The position numbers and the translations under genes were made by a program. Of a stretch of 64,000 nucleotides of DNA, positions 45,431 through 55,171 are shown one piece after another (within the stretch, counting starts at the first letter, position 1; every line of letters begins with the position of its first letter). The notes under the pieces were generated by a model, which saw only the letters and a list, made by a program, of their open reading frames with translations, had not been told where the DNA came from and did not search any database. This DNA comes from Zobellia uliginosa (GTDB taxonomy: Bacteria > Bacteroidota > Bacteroidia > Flavobacteriales > Flavobacteriaceae), in NCBI RefSeq assembly GCF_018860745.1, contig NZ_JAHKPY010000014.1, positions 1,017,214-1,081,213 on the forward strand, read 5' to 3'.

Positions 45431-47275
45431 TCATATACTTTCTACGAACTTTAAAAAGACTTTTTTATGGAGGTCTAAGTCCATGCTAGGGGAAAGAGAT
45501 ACACGAACAATATAATCCTTATCACCTTCTTTAGTGGTTCCTTGGGTAGAGGTGGCAGGTATGGTCCAATAACAACCTTTTAGTTGTCCGTAGCTAACGC
45601 AGAACTTACTCTCTTTAGGAATTTCAGTAATCATTAAGTTGATCAATTTTAAATTCAAGGCCCTTTTAAAAGCTTCTTTTTCCTCTGGGGTATTTCCTTT
45701 GGTAGGCAGGTCTAATGAAAATACAGATGGTGTAAATTCTTCTTTAGCTAATTTTTCCGATACAAAATTGATTTTCGCATCTGGTAGGACCTCATGAATA
45801 TAGTTCACGAACTCACGCGTGTTTTTGTACGCCTCATGAATTCTCTTGTTCATAGAAGGTAATTGTTTGGCCAATATGCTTTTTTGAAGCGCTGTGGCCC
45901 CATTATCCGTAAGTTTTAAATGGGTTTCTATTTTATTCATCAGAGCTACTGTTTTGGTATTTCCAACGCAGTAACCAGCGGTACATAAGCCACCACTTGG
46001 AAACTTGGAACCGCTAACGTATGAAATAGTTCTAACGGTTGAAAGGATTGCATTTTCACCTAAAAAGTGAACATTCGGGCAAAATGTTTGGTCCAGAATA
46101 AAAACGGGATCAATGGCAATTGTACCCTTTGCGGTTTTACGTTCTTTGCTCAAAGCAGCTTTTAGAGCAATGAGATTAGGAACTTCAACCCTAGGGTTTG
46201 TTGGGATTTCAGCAATTATATAAGGAATGGCGTCTTCTTGGGCTACTTGGTCTAAGACAGTGCCAATACTTTGCACCATATCATTATCACCATCAACAAG
46301 TAAATCTACCACTTCAACGGTATCAATACAGGCGGCAACACGTCTGGCCTGATCATTTGTGCCGCCGTAGCAGTTTGGTGGAACAACGAATTTTATCGCC
46401 TTTCCTGGGTGGTTCTCGATAGCATCGTGAATAAGTCCCATCATAATGGCATACTGAACGGATAGTCCGCTAGAGGCAAGTAAAACCTTTGTGTTGGAAC
46501 CGGTAATAGTGGCAATTGAATCTAAGACCATTTTCTTGTTGGTCTCATCTGTACTATTCGTAGTGTTTGTGGAAGACGCGTCTACAAGTAGTCTTAAAGC
46601 AACCAACGAATTTGCCGGTGTCATGGCAATGGTCTCTCTTCTTCTTACATGTTGAATGTCCGAAATATAATTCTCGTTTTTTTCGCCATTTACTATTAAG
46701 ATGCTTCCTAGGTCAGCGTGAAGGTTTATGAAAAAATCAATGTCTTTATTGTGATTAAAAAAACCTATTTCTTCCTGTTCCGAAATAAATATTGTACTAC
46801 CAGTAAATTCAGGAATGGCCGATGGTTTTTCAACCTTGGTCAATTCAAATTTATAACCATATACTTGTTTTACAACTTCTGGTTCAAAATACGGTGGTAG
46901 TTCTCCGGAATAGGTAATTTGTGTGTTTTTATTGTCCAATAAGTTCTTCCGTAGAATAGCCAAAATAGGCATGGTCTTGGAAGAAAAACTGATTACATAA
47001 CTGGCTTCTATTCTATTTAAATTTGCGATTCCCCATTCTAAAACACAGGATAAGGGGTGACCTAGGCGTATATAATCATATGCCGTAGGTAATTGATTTA
47101 GAGCAGAAGCCGAAGAATTGGAAGCAATGAACAAGGTGTTGAACTGTTCCAGAAATTCGGTTTTGGCAAGACGTTCATTATAAATATCCAGCCGGTGAGT
47201 AGTTAGATTCACCCAACTAGAAGGTATGTTCTCCAATACCTCTTTAATGTAATTTTGCATTTTAGTTGCTTCCAT
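45431..47275 (-). CDS. Cys/Met-metabolism-type PLP enzyme with a long N-terminal extension
   Basis: About 614 residues. The C-terminal ~390 residues resemble cystathionine gamma-synthase/beta-lyase enzymes: VPPNCYGGTNDQAR, AEIPTNPRVEVPN, IDPVFILDQTF and the PLP Lys in YVSGSKFPSGG (about residue 425). The N-terminal ~230 residues (THRLDIYNERLAKTEF; SEQEEIGFFNHNKD) lack a known motif to me and make it far longer than the 380-400 typical of the family. The reaction is probably C-S or C-gamma elimination/replacement, substrate unknown. AGGTGA five bases before ATG 47275 is a rare good Shine-Dalgarno and decides the start over GTG 47284. Confidence 0.75.
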   Translation of the reverse strand: MEATKMQNYIKEVLENIPSSWVNLTTHRLDIYNERLAKTEFLEQFNTLFIASNSSASALNQLPTAYDYIRLGHPLSCVLEWGIANLNRIEASYVISFSSKTMPILAILRKNLLDNKNTQITYSGELPPYFEPEVVKQVYGYKFELTKVEKPSAIPEFTGSTIFISEQEEIGFFNHNKDIDFFINLHADLGSILIVNGEKNENYISDIQHVRRRETIAMTPANSLVALRLLVDASSTNTTNSTDETNKKMVLDSIATITGSNTKVLLASSGLSVQYAIMMGLIHDAIENHPGKAIKFVVPPNCYGGTNDQARRVAACIDTVEVVDLLVDGDNDMVQSIGTVLDQVAQEDAIPYIIAEIPTNPRVEVPNLIALKAALSKERKTAKGTIAIDPVFILDQTFCPNVHFLGENAILSTVRTISYVSGSKFPSGGLCTAGYCVGNTKTVALMNKIETHLKLTDNGATALQKSILAKQLPSMNKRIHEAYKNTREFVNYIHEVLPDAKINFVSEKLAKEEFTPSVFSLDLPTKGNTPEEKEAFKRALNLKLINLMITEIPKESKFCVSYGQLKGCYWTIPATSTQGTTKEGDKDYIVRVSLSPSMDLDLHKKVFLKFVESI

Positions 47276-47373
47276 AACTATCACCTTTCAATAGATTGGA
47301 AAGATACGTCAATAAGATTTTTTTAGCATGCTGTAAGCTGTTTTATTGAAATGCCAGAACCAAGGTTTAATCA

Positions 47374-47862
47374 TTATTGTTTTGGAGGAAACCTCTTTTG
47401 GCAAGCGTTTTGGCATTTACTAGCGTCATTTGCTGAACTGGCGTAGCATTGTTTTTTTTCTTCTCCATCCTTCATTTTTGAGCAACTATTGCGCCTTTGT
47501 TTTGCGGCTTTTGAGCAACGCTTGCTACATTCAACCAGTCCTACGTCTACTGGATTGTTCCAGAGGTTATCACTTGCAAAAACAAAATCCTCAAACGGTG
47601 AATTGAATATTGGGTCAGAACTTATTTGCATAAAAGCGAGTCTGGTTTTTGTCTCTTGACCATTAATTTGAGCTTGTAAATTTCTAATGTCATTTTCTAA
47701 TTTTTCTATTCTCTTTAACAGTTGAGGAATAGATTTCTCCTGGGATAATTTTGATTTATTTTTAGTAATTGTTTTTGACTGAATGTCCTGACTTTGGTGT
47801 TGAGCTGTGCCCACACATAAAAATAACAGAAATACAAATAATAGTATTGGATTTTTCATCAT
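47374..47862 (-). CDS. Secreted protein with coiled coil and six-Cys C-terminus
   Basis: 162 residues. A signal peptide (LLFVFLLFLCVGTAQ) is followed by a coiled coil (LLKRIEKLENDIRNLQAQI). A spacer follows, then a Lys-rich C-terminal region with six cysteines in two CxxxC pairs plus two single Cys (ECSKRCSKA ... CQNACQKRF). The Cys pattern implies disulfides in the periplasm or outside. I do not know a family. Downstream of the PLP enzyme's start region on the same strand but probably independent. Confidence 0.6.
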   Translation of the reverse strand: MMKNPILLFVFLLFLCVGTAQHQSQDIQSKTITKNKSKLSQEKSIPQLLKRIEKLENDIRNLQAQINGQETKTRLAFMQISSDPIFNSPFEDFVFASDNLWNNPVDVGLVECSKRCSKAAKQRRNSCSKMKDGEEKKQCYASSANDASKCQNACQKRFPPKQ

Positions 47863-48140
47863 TTAGATTTTTAATAATTTTTCTAAATTTAAAACAAATA
47901 ACGCTGGTAAAAGTAGTGGATGTACTGCTGTCCGTTTTATGTGTGTGAGTTGTAAGATATTGTGTGTAAGCGAGTTAATTTTTTGTAAGCCATTGTTGTT
48001 AAGAAAAATTGACATTAAAGCTTAAGATTGGTTTTTATTAAAAATAATAAGAAGATGAGTCAGTACTCACGGTTATTAATTAGCATAGCTACATCACTTA
48101 AGTGAATGAAAACGAGAATTTCTTATGTATATTTATTCCA

Positions 48141-48833
48141 ATGATAGATTTAGAAGAGCAACTAAAAAACCCGGTTTGGTATTCTTTAAAAGAAAACCAT
48201 AAAAAATTTGCTATTGAATTTGACGGAGTCCAATTCTATGACCCGGAGGTCTGCACTTTTGGGGCCTTCTTTGATGAAACAAAAACAGCAATAGCCGCGC
48301 AAGAGTATTTAAAAACTTCGGATAGTTTTTTCTTCGTTTCAGAGCATCAGACTCCCTTGATAGATGATGATAAGGTCCAACTTGATAAAAAAATAGATGG
48401 GTGTCAAATGGTATTGAATACGCTGCCAGATGTTTCAATAACAGAGCATATTATTCCTTTGGAAAAAGAATTTATTGACGAAATCTATGATTTGGTGTGG
48501 TTGGTTATGCCTGGTTATTACAGGAGAAGGACGTTTGATATGGGTAAGTACTTTGGGATATTCAGAAACGGAAAATTAGTTTCAGTTACCGGTCAGCGCA
48601 TGCAAACCAATAAGTTTATAGAGGTGAGTGCAGTTGTTACCCATCCTGATTATACCAGACAAGGACTGGCAAAACAATTAATAGCACATACAACAAAAGA
48701 GATTTTAAAAGAGAATAAAACTCCTATTTTACATACCAATAAAGGAAATCTGGCCATATCTCTTTATGAGAAATTAGGTTTTGAACTAACTAGAGATATG
48801 AACTGGTGGTTGTTTAGTAAAAAGGAAGGATGA
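48141..48833 (+). CDS. GNAT-family N-acetyltransferase (FR47-like)
   Basis: 230 residues. The C-terminal GNAT fold has VSVTGQRMQTNKFIEVSAVV, then HPDYTRQGLAKQLIAHTTKE (acetyl-CoA pyrophosphate loop Q/RxxGxA) and HTNKGNLAISLYEKLGFEL, typical of FR47-like acyl-CoA transferases. The N-terminal ~80 residues are a less conserved adaptor. I prefer ATG 48141; a GTG at 48102 would add 13 residues. Substrate unknown. A long perfect hairpin follows in the convergent space. Confidence 0.85.
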   Translation: MIDLEEQLKNPVWYSLKENHKKFAIEFDGVQFYDPEVCTFGAFFDETKTAIAAQEYLKTSDSFFFVSEHQTPLIDDDKVQLDKKIDGCQMVLNTLPDVSITEHIIPLEKEFIDEIYDLVWLVMPGYYRRRTFDMGKYFGIFRNGKLVSVTGQRMQTNKFIEVSAVVTHPDYTRQGLAKQLIAHTTKEILKENKTPILHTNKGNLAISLYEKLGFELTRDMNWWLFSKKEG

Positions 48834-48912
48834 ATTGAAAAGGGAAAACAAAAAGATGCTACAACTATAAATGGTAAAATAAAAAATTGAAGACAAGGCT
48901 CATGCCTTCTTG

Positions 48913-48949
48913 TTAAATAGGGCTAGAATAATATTCTAGCCCTATTTAA
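48913..48949. terminator. Bidirectional terminator between the GNAT and ABC operon
   Basis: A perfect 17-bp stem with 3-base loop (48913-48929 and 48933-48949; arm TTAAATAGGGCTAGAAT) between the end of the acetyltransferase and the stop (48951) of the reverse-strand ABC permease. Flanking A/T is moderate. Confidence 0.75.
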
Positions 48950-48950
48950 A

Positions 48951-50291
48951 TTAGAGTTTCCGAAGGTTTATGGCAGCAAAAATCCCAATTAGCATAGTAA
49001 TCAGTACAGTGGGAAGCATCAAGTAAATCCAATTAACATCACGTTTTGAAGTGTAAAACTTAACATGATGTGTTGACCAATCAACTGAATCCGCCGGTTT
49101 GTTTTCAAAAATCTTGGTATAAAAGCCTAGCCGTAAATCTTCATGAAATTTTGTAAGGGCTTTCAAAAAAGCTGAGTGGCTCATCATATCCGTTTTCGCC
49201 AGATTATTAAAACTTAGTTGCGCATGCATAGTAGGAACGAAAAGGGCAACTTTTTCGCTTACCGTATTTCGTAGCATAACTTTTTCCATCATTTCAGTAC
49301 TAGTCTCCTTTGCCGCAAAATCTCCCATAAATTGCATACCGTAATACCATATCCAACTGAACTCATCTTCGGGAACAGGGTAGCTCTTATATTCGGGATA
49401 TGCTTTAGTGAACTCCGTCATGGTTGCGCCTTTTTCCATATCCCATTTTTCATGATAACCATCTCTTTGCTCTACCATGGCATCTAAGGCTTCTGGCACT
49501 TGGTAGGTATTAATAACATAGTTATTCACTAATGCAGGAATTAAAATGGTCAATACTACCCAAATTGAAATCAATGCCAATGCATTAAAACTTGAATTTT
49601 TTAATAATGATACCATCCAAAAACATAAAGCACTCCAAAATAATAGATACAATATACTTTGTAGAAAAATAGCCCAGAAATTGGCGCTCATTGAAATCTG
49701 TAATATAGTACTTGCCAAAAACATGAGAACAATTAATACCACAAATACAAAGAGTATTCTTACTGCCATCTTTTTAAATAAAAATCCGGCTTTTCCTGAC
49801 GTTTGTGCTGCTAAAATACGCCAAGTTCCCAATTCTTTTTCTTCGGAATATAGGTTGAAGGTCATGGCTATCAATACCAATGGAAACAAGTAAATGATAA
49901 CAAAACCTAAATCTAGGTTACCCGACATTAACAAAGAAGGATTTTCAAAATCCGTATCATATTTCTGTGCTTCTAGAGCCCGTATGGTCACCGCTTGCAT
50001 TAGCGGATTTACATCGCTCTGACCAATGGAAATAGCACTGATATTTTCGGGCTTTTTAATTAGTGTGAAACGTAAATAATACAGCAATAATCCTAAATCT
50101 TCACTGTGATACTCAATGTTCTTTTTGATGCTTTCTTCCTGAAACACTTCTGCTGCGGCTATCGTTTTCTCTTGTTTGACCAAGTATTGCTTTCCTATGA
50201 AAATGCTGATAACACCAACAGACATTAATAAAACAAGACTAACCAAGAATATTTTCGTTCTAAAAAACGATTTAAATAACAAACTATACAT
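48951..50291 (-). CDS. ABC-2-type permease, DUF3526-like (second of operon)
   Basis: 446 residues: one N-terminal helix (MYSLLFKSFFRTKIFLVSLV), a periplasmic segment, then a cluster of helices (about 150-300) with EEKELGTWRILAAQTSG at a cytosolic coupling loop. A long extracytoplasmic domain (about 275-405) and a final helix (WIYLMLPTVLITMLIGIFAAI) follow. This is the DUF3526/ABC-2 layout. It starts the base after the stop of the other permease (zero spacing), implying translational coupling; both probably work with the ATPase at 54237. Confidence 0.8.
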   Translation of the reverse strand: MYSLLFKSFFRTKIFLVSLVLLMSVGVISIFIGKQYLVKQEKTIAAAEVFQEESIKKNIEYHSEDLGLLLYYLRFTLIKKPENISAISIGQSDVNPLMQAVTIRALEAQKYDTDFENPSLLMSGNLDLGFVIIYLFPLVLIAMTFNLYSEEKELGTWRILAAQTSGKAGFLFKKMAVRILFVFVVLIVLMFLASTILQISMSANFWAIFLQSILYLLFWSALCFWMVSLLKNSSFNALALISIWVVLTILIPALVNNYVINTYQVPEALDAMVEQRDGYHEKWDMEKGATMTEFTKAYPEYKSYPVPEDEFSWIWYYGMQFMGDFAAKETSTEMMEKVMLRNTVSEKVALFVPTMHAQLSFNNLAKTDMMSHSAFLKALTKFHEDLRLGFYTKIFENKPADSVDWSTHHVKFYTSKRDVNWIYLMLPTVLITMLIGIFAAINLRKL

Positions 50292-51731
50292 CTATATGGC
50301 TTTTAGGTTAGTTGATAATTTCAATAATCCAAAAACGGATAAAATACTCCATAATAATAGGGCTATTAAAGAGGTCAACTCATTTTTAAGCACCTCTCTT
50401 ATACTTAAAAAATGATATTGAAAAGGAGGAAACTCTTTCCAGTAATCACTAGATATAGTATTAGGTCCTTCTTTGCCTTTATTAGGTATAAAATCCATCT
50501 GCAACTGATTCATATCCTGAGCTAATTTGAAGCGATAGGTTTCTGCCTCATCCTTAAAATGAAGAAAAGATTGAAAATCTGTTCCTGAGAATGCCATTGA
50601 CAAATTTTTAATGGCAGAATACGGATTTATGAATGCGGAATAACGCTCTAAATTGTTTTGTTTATGGTAAACTTCATAAAGTCCTTCTTGGTGTTCAAGG
50701 TAAACTTCAGCACTTAATTCTTCCCCTTTAGACATCACAAAACCGCCATAATTGAAAGGAAGATCATTAACATCTGTAACCTTATTAGCTAATAAAACAG
50801 AGTCTTTTAATGCCTTAAAATGTGGGTCATCTGGATTGTGACTATCTCCCAATTCAATCAAATCATGTTCAACAGCTGTTTCCATTTCTATTTTAGAAGG
50901 AGTAGGGTATAAGTAAAAACCCATTGCCTGTAATGATTTTGGAACTATGATAACGAATAACAACCATATACCTAACAACTTTACCAAGGCACCTTTAGCG
51001 GTTGCGCTAAAAGCTGAGACCAAAATAGTGATGGCGCTTAATATACCAAAGAATAAAAAATAAGAAATAAGCAGAACCAAATACCTCAAAAAACTATCGG
51101 TAAGCATGCTATTATGAGATTCTAACAAAACAAAAAGAAGTAATACCAAAAAAATCGAGATCAAAAAAATGAGTGACAAGCTCCATAAACCTATCCATTT
51201 TCCAAATACGATTTCCTTTCTTGTTATTCCTTGTCCTATTAAAAGTTTAAGGGTACCATTTTCCCTTTCTTGAGCTATGGTCGCAAAGCCTAAGTAGAAA
51301 ATCAATAAAGGAACGATTACTTTTAATAACATAGCTAGGCTAACTTCACCAAAACGTAAAAGTCCCGTAGACATACTGGCTTCGGAAAAATTAACGGTAT
51401 TCTGCTTGTGCGCCTCCAAGAAAACGGCATTACCTACAAAGTTTTCCATACCAAGATCAAAAACACTTAAAACGTGTTTTAGTCTTAGGGCAAAAGACCC
51501 ATAATGTGACATTCTATGTGGATGCTTATCCGGATTATTTTCCCAGCTTTCCTGTACTTCATGTTGAATTTCATCTCGTGTAAAATTCTGGTCATGGTAA
51601 TTCTCATAACCACTATACGCAGAAAAGAGTAGCAAGAACAGCATCAAAGCAGATGCTATCAACATGACCTTAGATCTAAAGGCATCTTGCCATAATTGGC
51701 GCGCTAACAATTTTATTACGTTCTTCCTCAT
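50292..51731 (-). CDS. ABC-2-type permease, DUF3526-like (first of operon)
   Basis: 479 residues. An N-terminal helix (VMLIASALMLFLLLFSAYSG) leads to a large periplasmic region, then helices around 140-270 with the coupling loop QERENGTLKLLIGQGITRKEI, another periplasmic domain, and a C-terminal helix. Its stop is immediately followed by the second permease, and its ATG lies two bases after the TonB receptor stop, so it is part of a tight operon. Confidence 0.8.
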   Translation of the reverse strand: MRKNVIKLLARQLWQDAFRSKVMLIASALMLFLLLFSAYSGYENYHDQNFTRDEIQHEVQESWENNPDKHPHRMSHYGSFALRLKHVLSVFDLGMENFVGNAVFLEAHKQNTVNFSEASMSTGLLRFGEVSLAMLLKVIVPLLIFYLGFATIAQERENGTLKLLIGQGITRKEIVFGKWIGLWSLSLIFLISIFLVLLLFVLLESHNSMLTDSFLRYLVLLISYFLFFGILSAITILVSAFSATAKGALVKLLGIWLLFVIIVPKSLQAMGFYLYPTPSKIEMETAVEHDLIELGDSHNPDDPHFKALKDSVLLANKVTDVNDLPFNYGGFVMSKGEELSAEVYLEHQEGLYEVYHKQNNLERYSAFINPYSAIKNLSMAFSGTDFQSFLHFKDEAETYRFKLAQDMNQLQMDFIPNKGKEGPNTISSDYWKEFPPFQYHFLSIREVLKNELTSLIALLLWSILSVFGLLKLSTNLKAI

Positions 51732-51733
51732 TA

Positions 51734-54229
51734 TTAGAATTTATAAGTTGCATTTAGCAATACGTTTCTTGGTGCCCCAGGACCTAGTCTAGAAGGGTTA
51801 AGACCACCTAACCAATACGTTTCGTCAAACAGATTATTCAATTTTAAGGTTAATTGTATTCCTGTATTATTTGGCTTGTAATACACTGCTGCATCAAAAA
51901 CCGTGTATGATGGCAATAGAAGTCTATCGGTATCGTACGTTGGGTTGTACCACGTATATCGCTCATCCATAAATTGAGCACCCAAACCAAAGCCGATTCC
52001 TTTTAAGGTTTCATTTGTAAAATCATATCTTCCCCAAATATTCGCATTGTGTTTTGGAGCTCCTCCTATAGGTTCACCAATAAACTCTTCTATGGCATCT
52101 TCTACAATTTCAGCATCTGCAAAACCATAAGATGCGGTAATTTGAAAATTAGGTGATATGTAACCAGATACATCCATCTCAAAACCTCTGCTTCTTTGTT
52201 CACCTCTTGTAGTTAAATTGTCCAAATCATAGGTATCACCTAAAAGGATATTTTTTTGAGTAATGTTGAAGATAGCTAGGTTGGCAAATATTTTTCCGTT
52301 CAAAAATTCTCCTTTTGCTCCAAACTCTGTTAAACTACTTTCAAGGGGATCAAATCTGCTTGGTGAAGTGGACCAAAAGAAACCTTCTGCCGTTGGCGAT
52401 AATGAAACAGTATTAGTGTGTGGCTGAAAACCTTCTAAATAGGTAGCATATGCACTAACAGTATTGGTAACTTCATAGGTTAAACCAATTCTAGGTACAA
52501 TGGCATCATTTGTAAACTCTTGCTCATCGCCTTCATAATCAAAAATATCAGTGAAACGCTCATATCGCAAGTTCAATAAAGCAGAGAACTTACCTACTTT
52601 AAACTGATTTTGAATATAAAAACCATTTGAAGTGTTCAAGTTTGCTGGAATACTCAATTCTGCTAGATTATATGCATTTGTATTTCTAGCACCGTTAAAA
52701 GGATCTTCCAGATTAAAATGAGGAACTGCAGGCACGGGCATAGTTACACCATCTACCACCATTTGCTGAAAGTTGGCTGCATTTGCAGGGTCATAGTTAG
52801 ACTGACCACCATCTACCGTCAAGTACCTTCTGGCACGTAGAAATCCGGCTCCAATTTTTCTTTCCCAACGTGTAGCATCATAACCAACTAAAATCTTGTT
52901 GGTTATCTTCTCTGTTTTAATGTCGTACGTAAAGTAGGTACTAAAATTATCGGTTTCCCAATATTGTTGTCTTTCATCATATCGCATTCTAGCCAAGGTA
53001 GGAATCACGTTTCCGTCAATATCCACCGCTGTACCATCAACTCTATGTTCGGCTAAATCTTCATCCCAAGTTTGCTTCATAAATTGTGCATTGAAGCCTA
53101 AATTTTCGGTCAATTTTTTACTAAAGTTCGCCATGAAAATGAACTCCTTGTTTTTATAGTGATCACTTGATGCACCAACATTCATTGTAATTGGTGTACT
53201 ATTAATATCGTATTCGCCATTTATAGCACCGAAAATTGGCTGACCCCTATCTAAATTACCTACGGCATCGCTATAAATCATTTCTACATTTAACGACGTT
53301 GTTTCATTAGGTATATAACTTAAAGAAGGCGAAAACAAAATGGCATTGTTGTTTACCACATCTCTAAATGAATCTGCTTCTTGAATTGCAGCATTGAAAC
53401 GATATAATAATGTTTTTGATTCGTTCAATGGTCCCGTAAAATCCGCAGTAGCTCTTAAGGTTCCAAAACTGCCTGTGGTCAAAGAAACTTCACTACGTTT
53501 TTCAGCCAAAGGCTTTTTGGTAACCATGTTTACCGTACCACCTGGATCGGCACTTGAAAATGTAACTGATGATGGACCTTTTATAACTTCAACACGCTCT
53601 AGATGTGAGGTAATTGGTTGTAAAAAATAGTATTGGCGTGTACGCATACCGTTTAACACCTGCCCGTCATCCGCTTGTGTAATACCTCGAATATTATAGT
53701 GATTGTATAAGCCCGTTACCGAAACATTACTTACCGTTTTTACAGCATCTGGCACTTGAAAAGCAAGACGGTCTGCAATTAATTCTTTGGTAACAGATGT
53801 TATAGCTTGTGGTAGCTCTTTATTGGCAATTGCCACTTTGGTAGCCGAAAAAGAATAGTCACTATTGTAATCTGTTCTTGCTCTACCAATGACTTCTACA
53901 GACTGTAATTGTTCAACACTCTCTTGAAGGTTGATCGTTCCCAAATCATAATTAGTAAATTGGTTAAATAATTTATTAAAACTTTGGCTTTGCATACCTA
54001 TGTAGCTTACCGAAATCTGATAGTTTCCGGTTTCGGAAAGGTCAAAGTTAAATTGACCATTGTCTCCAGTTACAGTACCTCCTTTTTTAGAAGTATTCTC
54101 AAGATTATAGGAAATAGTAGCTCCAAAAATGGGAGATCCGTCATTATCCAAAATTTTTCCGCTTACAGCAATTTGTGCCAATGTAATGTTACAAACAAGT
54201 AAAGCTAGTATGGTTATATAGTGTTTCAT
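51734..54229 (-). CDS. TonB-dependent receptor, siderophore-receptor type
   Basis: 831 residues: signal peptide (ITILALLVCNITLAQ), CarboxypepD_reg-like domain (about 22-105, ending QEPLEQLQSVEVIGRA-like TonB-box region), plug (about 130-235, with VERVEVIKGPSSVTFSSADPGG motif), and a 22-strand barrel to the final NATYKF. The LERVEVIKGPSS and GTVNMVTKKP segments resemble ferric-siderophore (TIGR01783) receptors. Placed inside an ABC-2 exporter operon, not with a SusD, so it may import a metal chelate handled with the ABC proteins. Spacing: 7 bases from the ATPase, 2 bases to the permease. Confidence 0.88.
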   Translation of the reverse strand: MKHYITILALLVCNITLAQIAVSGKILDNDGSPIFGATISYNLENTSKKGGTVTGDNGQFNFDLSETGNYQISVSYIGMQSQSFNKLFNQFTNYDLGTINLQESVEQLQSVEVIGRARTDYNSDYSFSATKVAIANKELPQAITSVTKELIADRLAFQVPDAVKTVSNVSVTGLYNHYNIRGITQADDGQVLNGMRTRQYYFLQPITSHLERVEVIKGPSSVTFSSADPGGTVNMVTKKPLAEKRSEVSLTTGSFGTLRATADFTGPLNESKTLLYRFNAAIQEADSFRDVVNNNAILFSPSLSYIPNETTSLNVEMIYSDAVGNLDRGQPIFGAINGEYDINSTPITMNVGASSDHYKNKEFIFMANFSKKLTENLGFNAQFMKQTWDEDLAEHRVDGTAVDIDGNVIPTLARMRYDERQQYWETDNFSTYFTYDIKTEKITNKILVGYDATRWERKIGAGFLRARRYLTVDGGQSNYDPANAANFQQMVVDGVTMPVPAVPHFNLEDPFNGARNTNAYNLAELSIPANLNTSNGFYIQNQFKVGKFSALLNLRYERFTDIFDYEGDEQEFTNDAIVPRIGLTYEVTNTVSAYATYLEGFQPHTNTVSLSPTAEGFFWSTSPSRFDPLESSLTEFGAKGEFLNGKIFANLAIFNITQKNILLGDTYDLDNLTTRGEQRSRGFEMDVSGYISPNFQITASYGFADAEIVEDAIEEFIGEPIGGAPKHNANIWGRYDFTNETLKGIGFGLGAQFMDERYTWYNPTYDTDRLLLPSYTVFDAAVYYKPNNTGIQLTLKLNNLFDETYWLGGLNPSRLGPGAPRNVLLNATYKF

Positions 54230-54236
54230 GTTTTAG

Positions 54237-54926
54237 TTATATAGTTTCTAAGTAAAGTTGATTTAATTCATTTGCGTTAATCTCGCTGGCTTTTAGTTGT
54301 TGTGCTAAAACACCTTCTTTCATAATACCAATGGTGTTACCTAATTCTACGGCATTAAAAATGTCATGTGTAGCCATAAAAATGACCTTACCCATTTTTG
54401 CGAGTTCTTTACAAATTTTAGTGAATTCTGCTGTTGCCTTAGGGTCTAGACCAGAAGTAGGTTCGTCCATAAAAATTACTTCTGCATTTTTGGCAAGTGC
54501 AACAGCAATTCCTACTTTTTGACGCATTCCCTTAGAATAACCAGATAGCCTTTGGTGTTGAGCATCTGCTTGTAATCCTGTTTTTGTTAAGAACGCTTCT
54601 AATTCTGATGTGGAATAGGTGAAGCCTGCCAACTTGCTAAAGAAATTAAGATTCTCAATCCCTGTAAGATTTCCGTAGAGCTGCACAGTTTCAGGTATAT
54701 AAGCGGTTAACTGATTGGTATCGTCTTTACCCACTTCTTTATTGGCAACGAAAGCTTGTCCGCCATCTTTTTTAATAAAACCTAAAAATATATTTATAGT
54801 GGTGGTTTTTCCTGCTCCGTTTTGTCCTAACAAACAAAAAATCTCTCCTTTAGAGACCTCAAAAGAAACTTCTTTCAATGCCATTTTTCCGTTATAGGAC
54901 TTGGTAATATTTACTGCCTTTAGCAT
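54237..54926 (-). CDS. ABC transporter ATP-binding protein (CcmA-like)
   Basis: 229 residues with Walker A GQNGAGKTT (about 34-42), ABC signature LSGYSKGM, Walker B EVIFMDEPTSGLD and switch His in MATHDIF. The CcmA-type ATPase of export systems; it should energise the two ABC-2 permeases downstream in the operon. It is the first gene of the four-gene unit. Confidence 0.92.
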   Translation of the reverse strand: MLKAVNITKSYNGKMALKEVSFEVSKGEIFCLLGQNGAGKTTTINIFLGFIKKDGGQAFVANKEVGKDDTNQLTAYIPETVQLYGNLTGIENLNFFSKLAGFTYSTSELEAFLTKTGLQADAQHQRLSGYSKGMRQKVGIAVALAKNAEVIFMDEPTSGLDPKATAEFTKICKELAKMGKVIFMATHDIFNAVELGNTIGIMKEGVLAQQLKASEINANELNQLYLETI

Positions 54927-55171
54927 ATAAGTATTGTGTATTAAAAATTGGTAGTACTTGTAGCAACGCTCCGTATAACCGTAATGAATACAGTAAACGG
55001 GTATTGAATATTATTGAAGATCTGCCTAGAGATTAAGACAGCATCCATATGCCAGATTATAGTTATAATGAAATAATAACCTCCAAAAAAATGGTGACTT
55101 TAAAATTAAAATAACAATAGAAAATAGGTGCAGTCATCCTAAGAATTAAGATACTACAACATACATACGGA

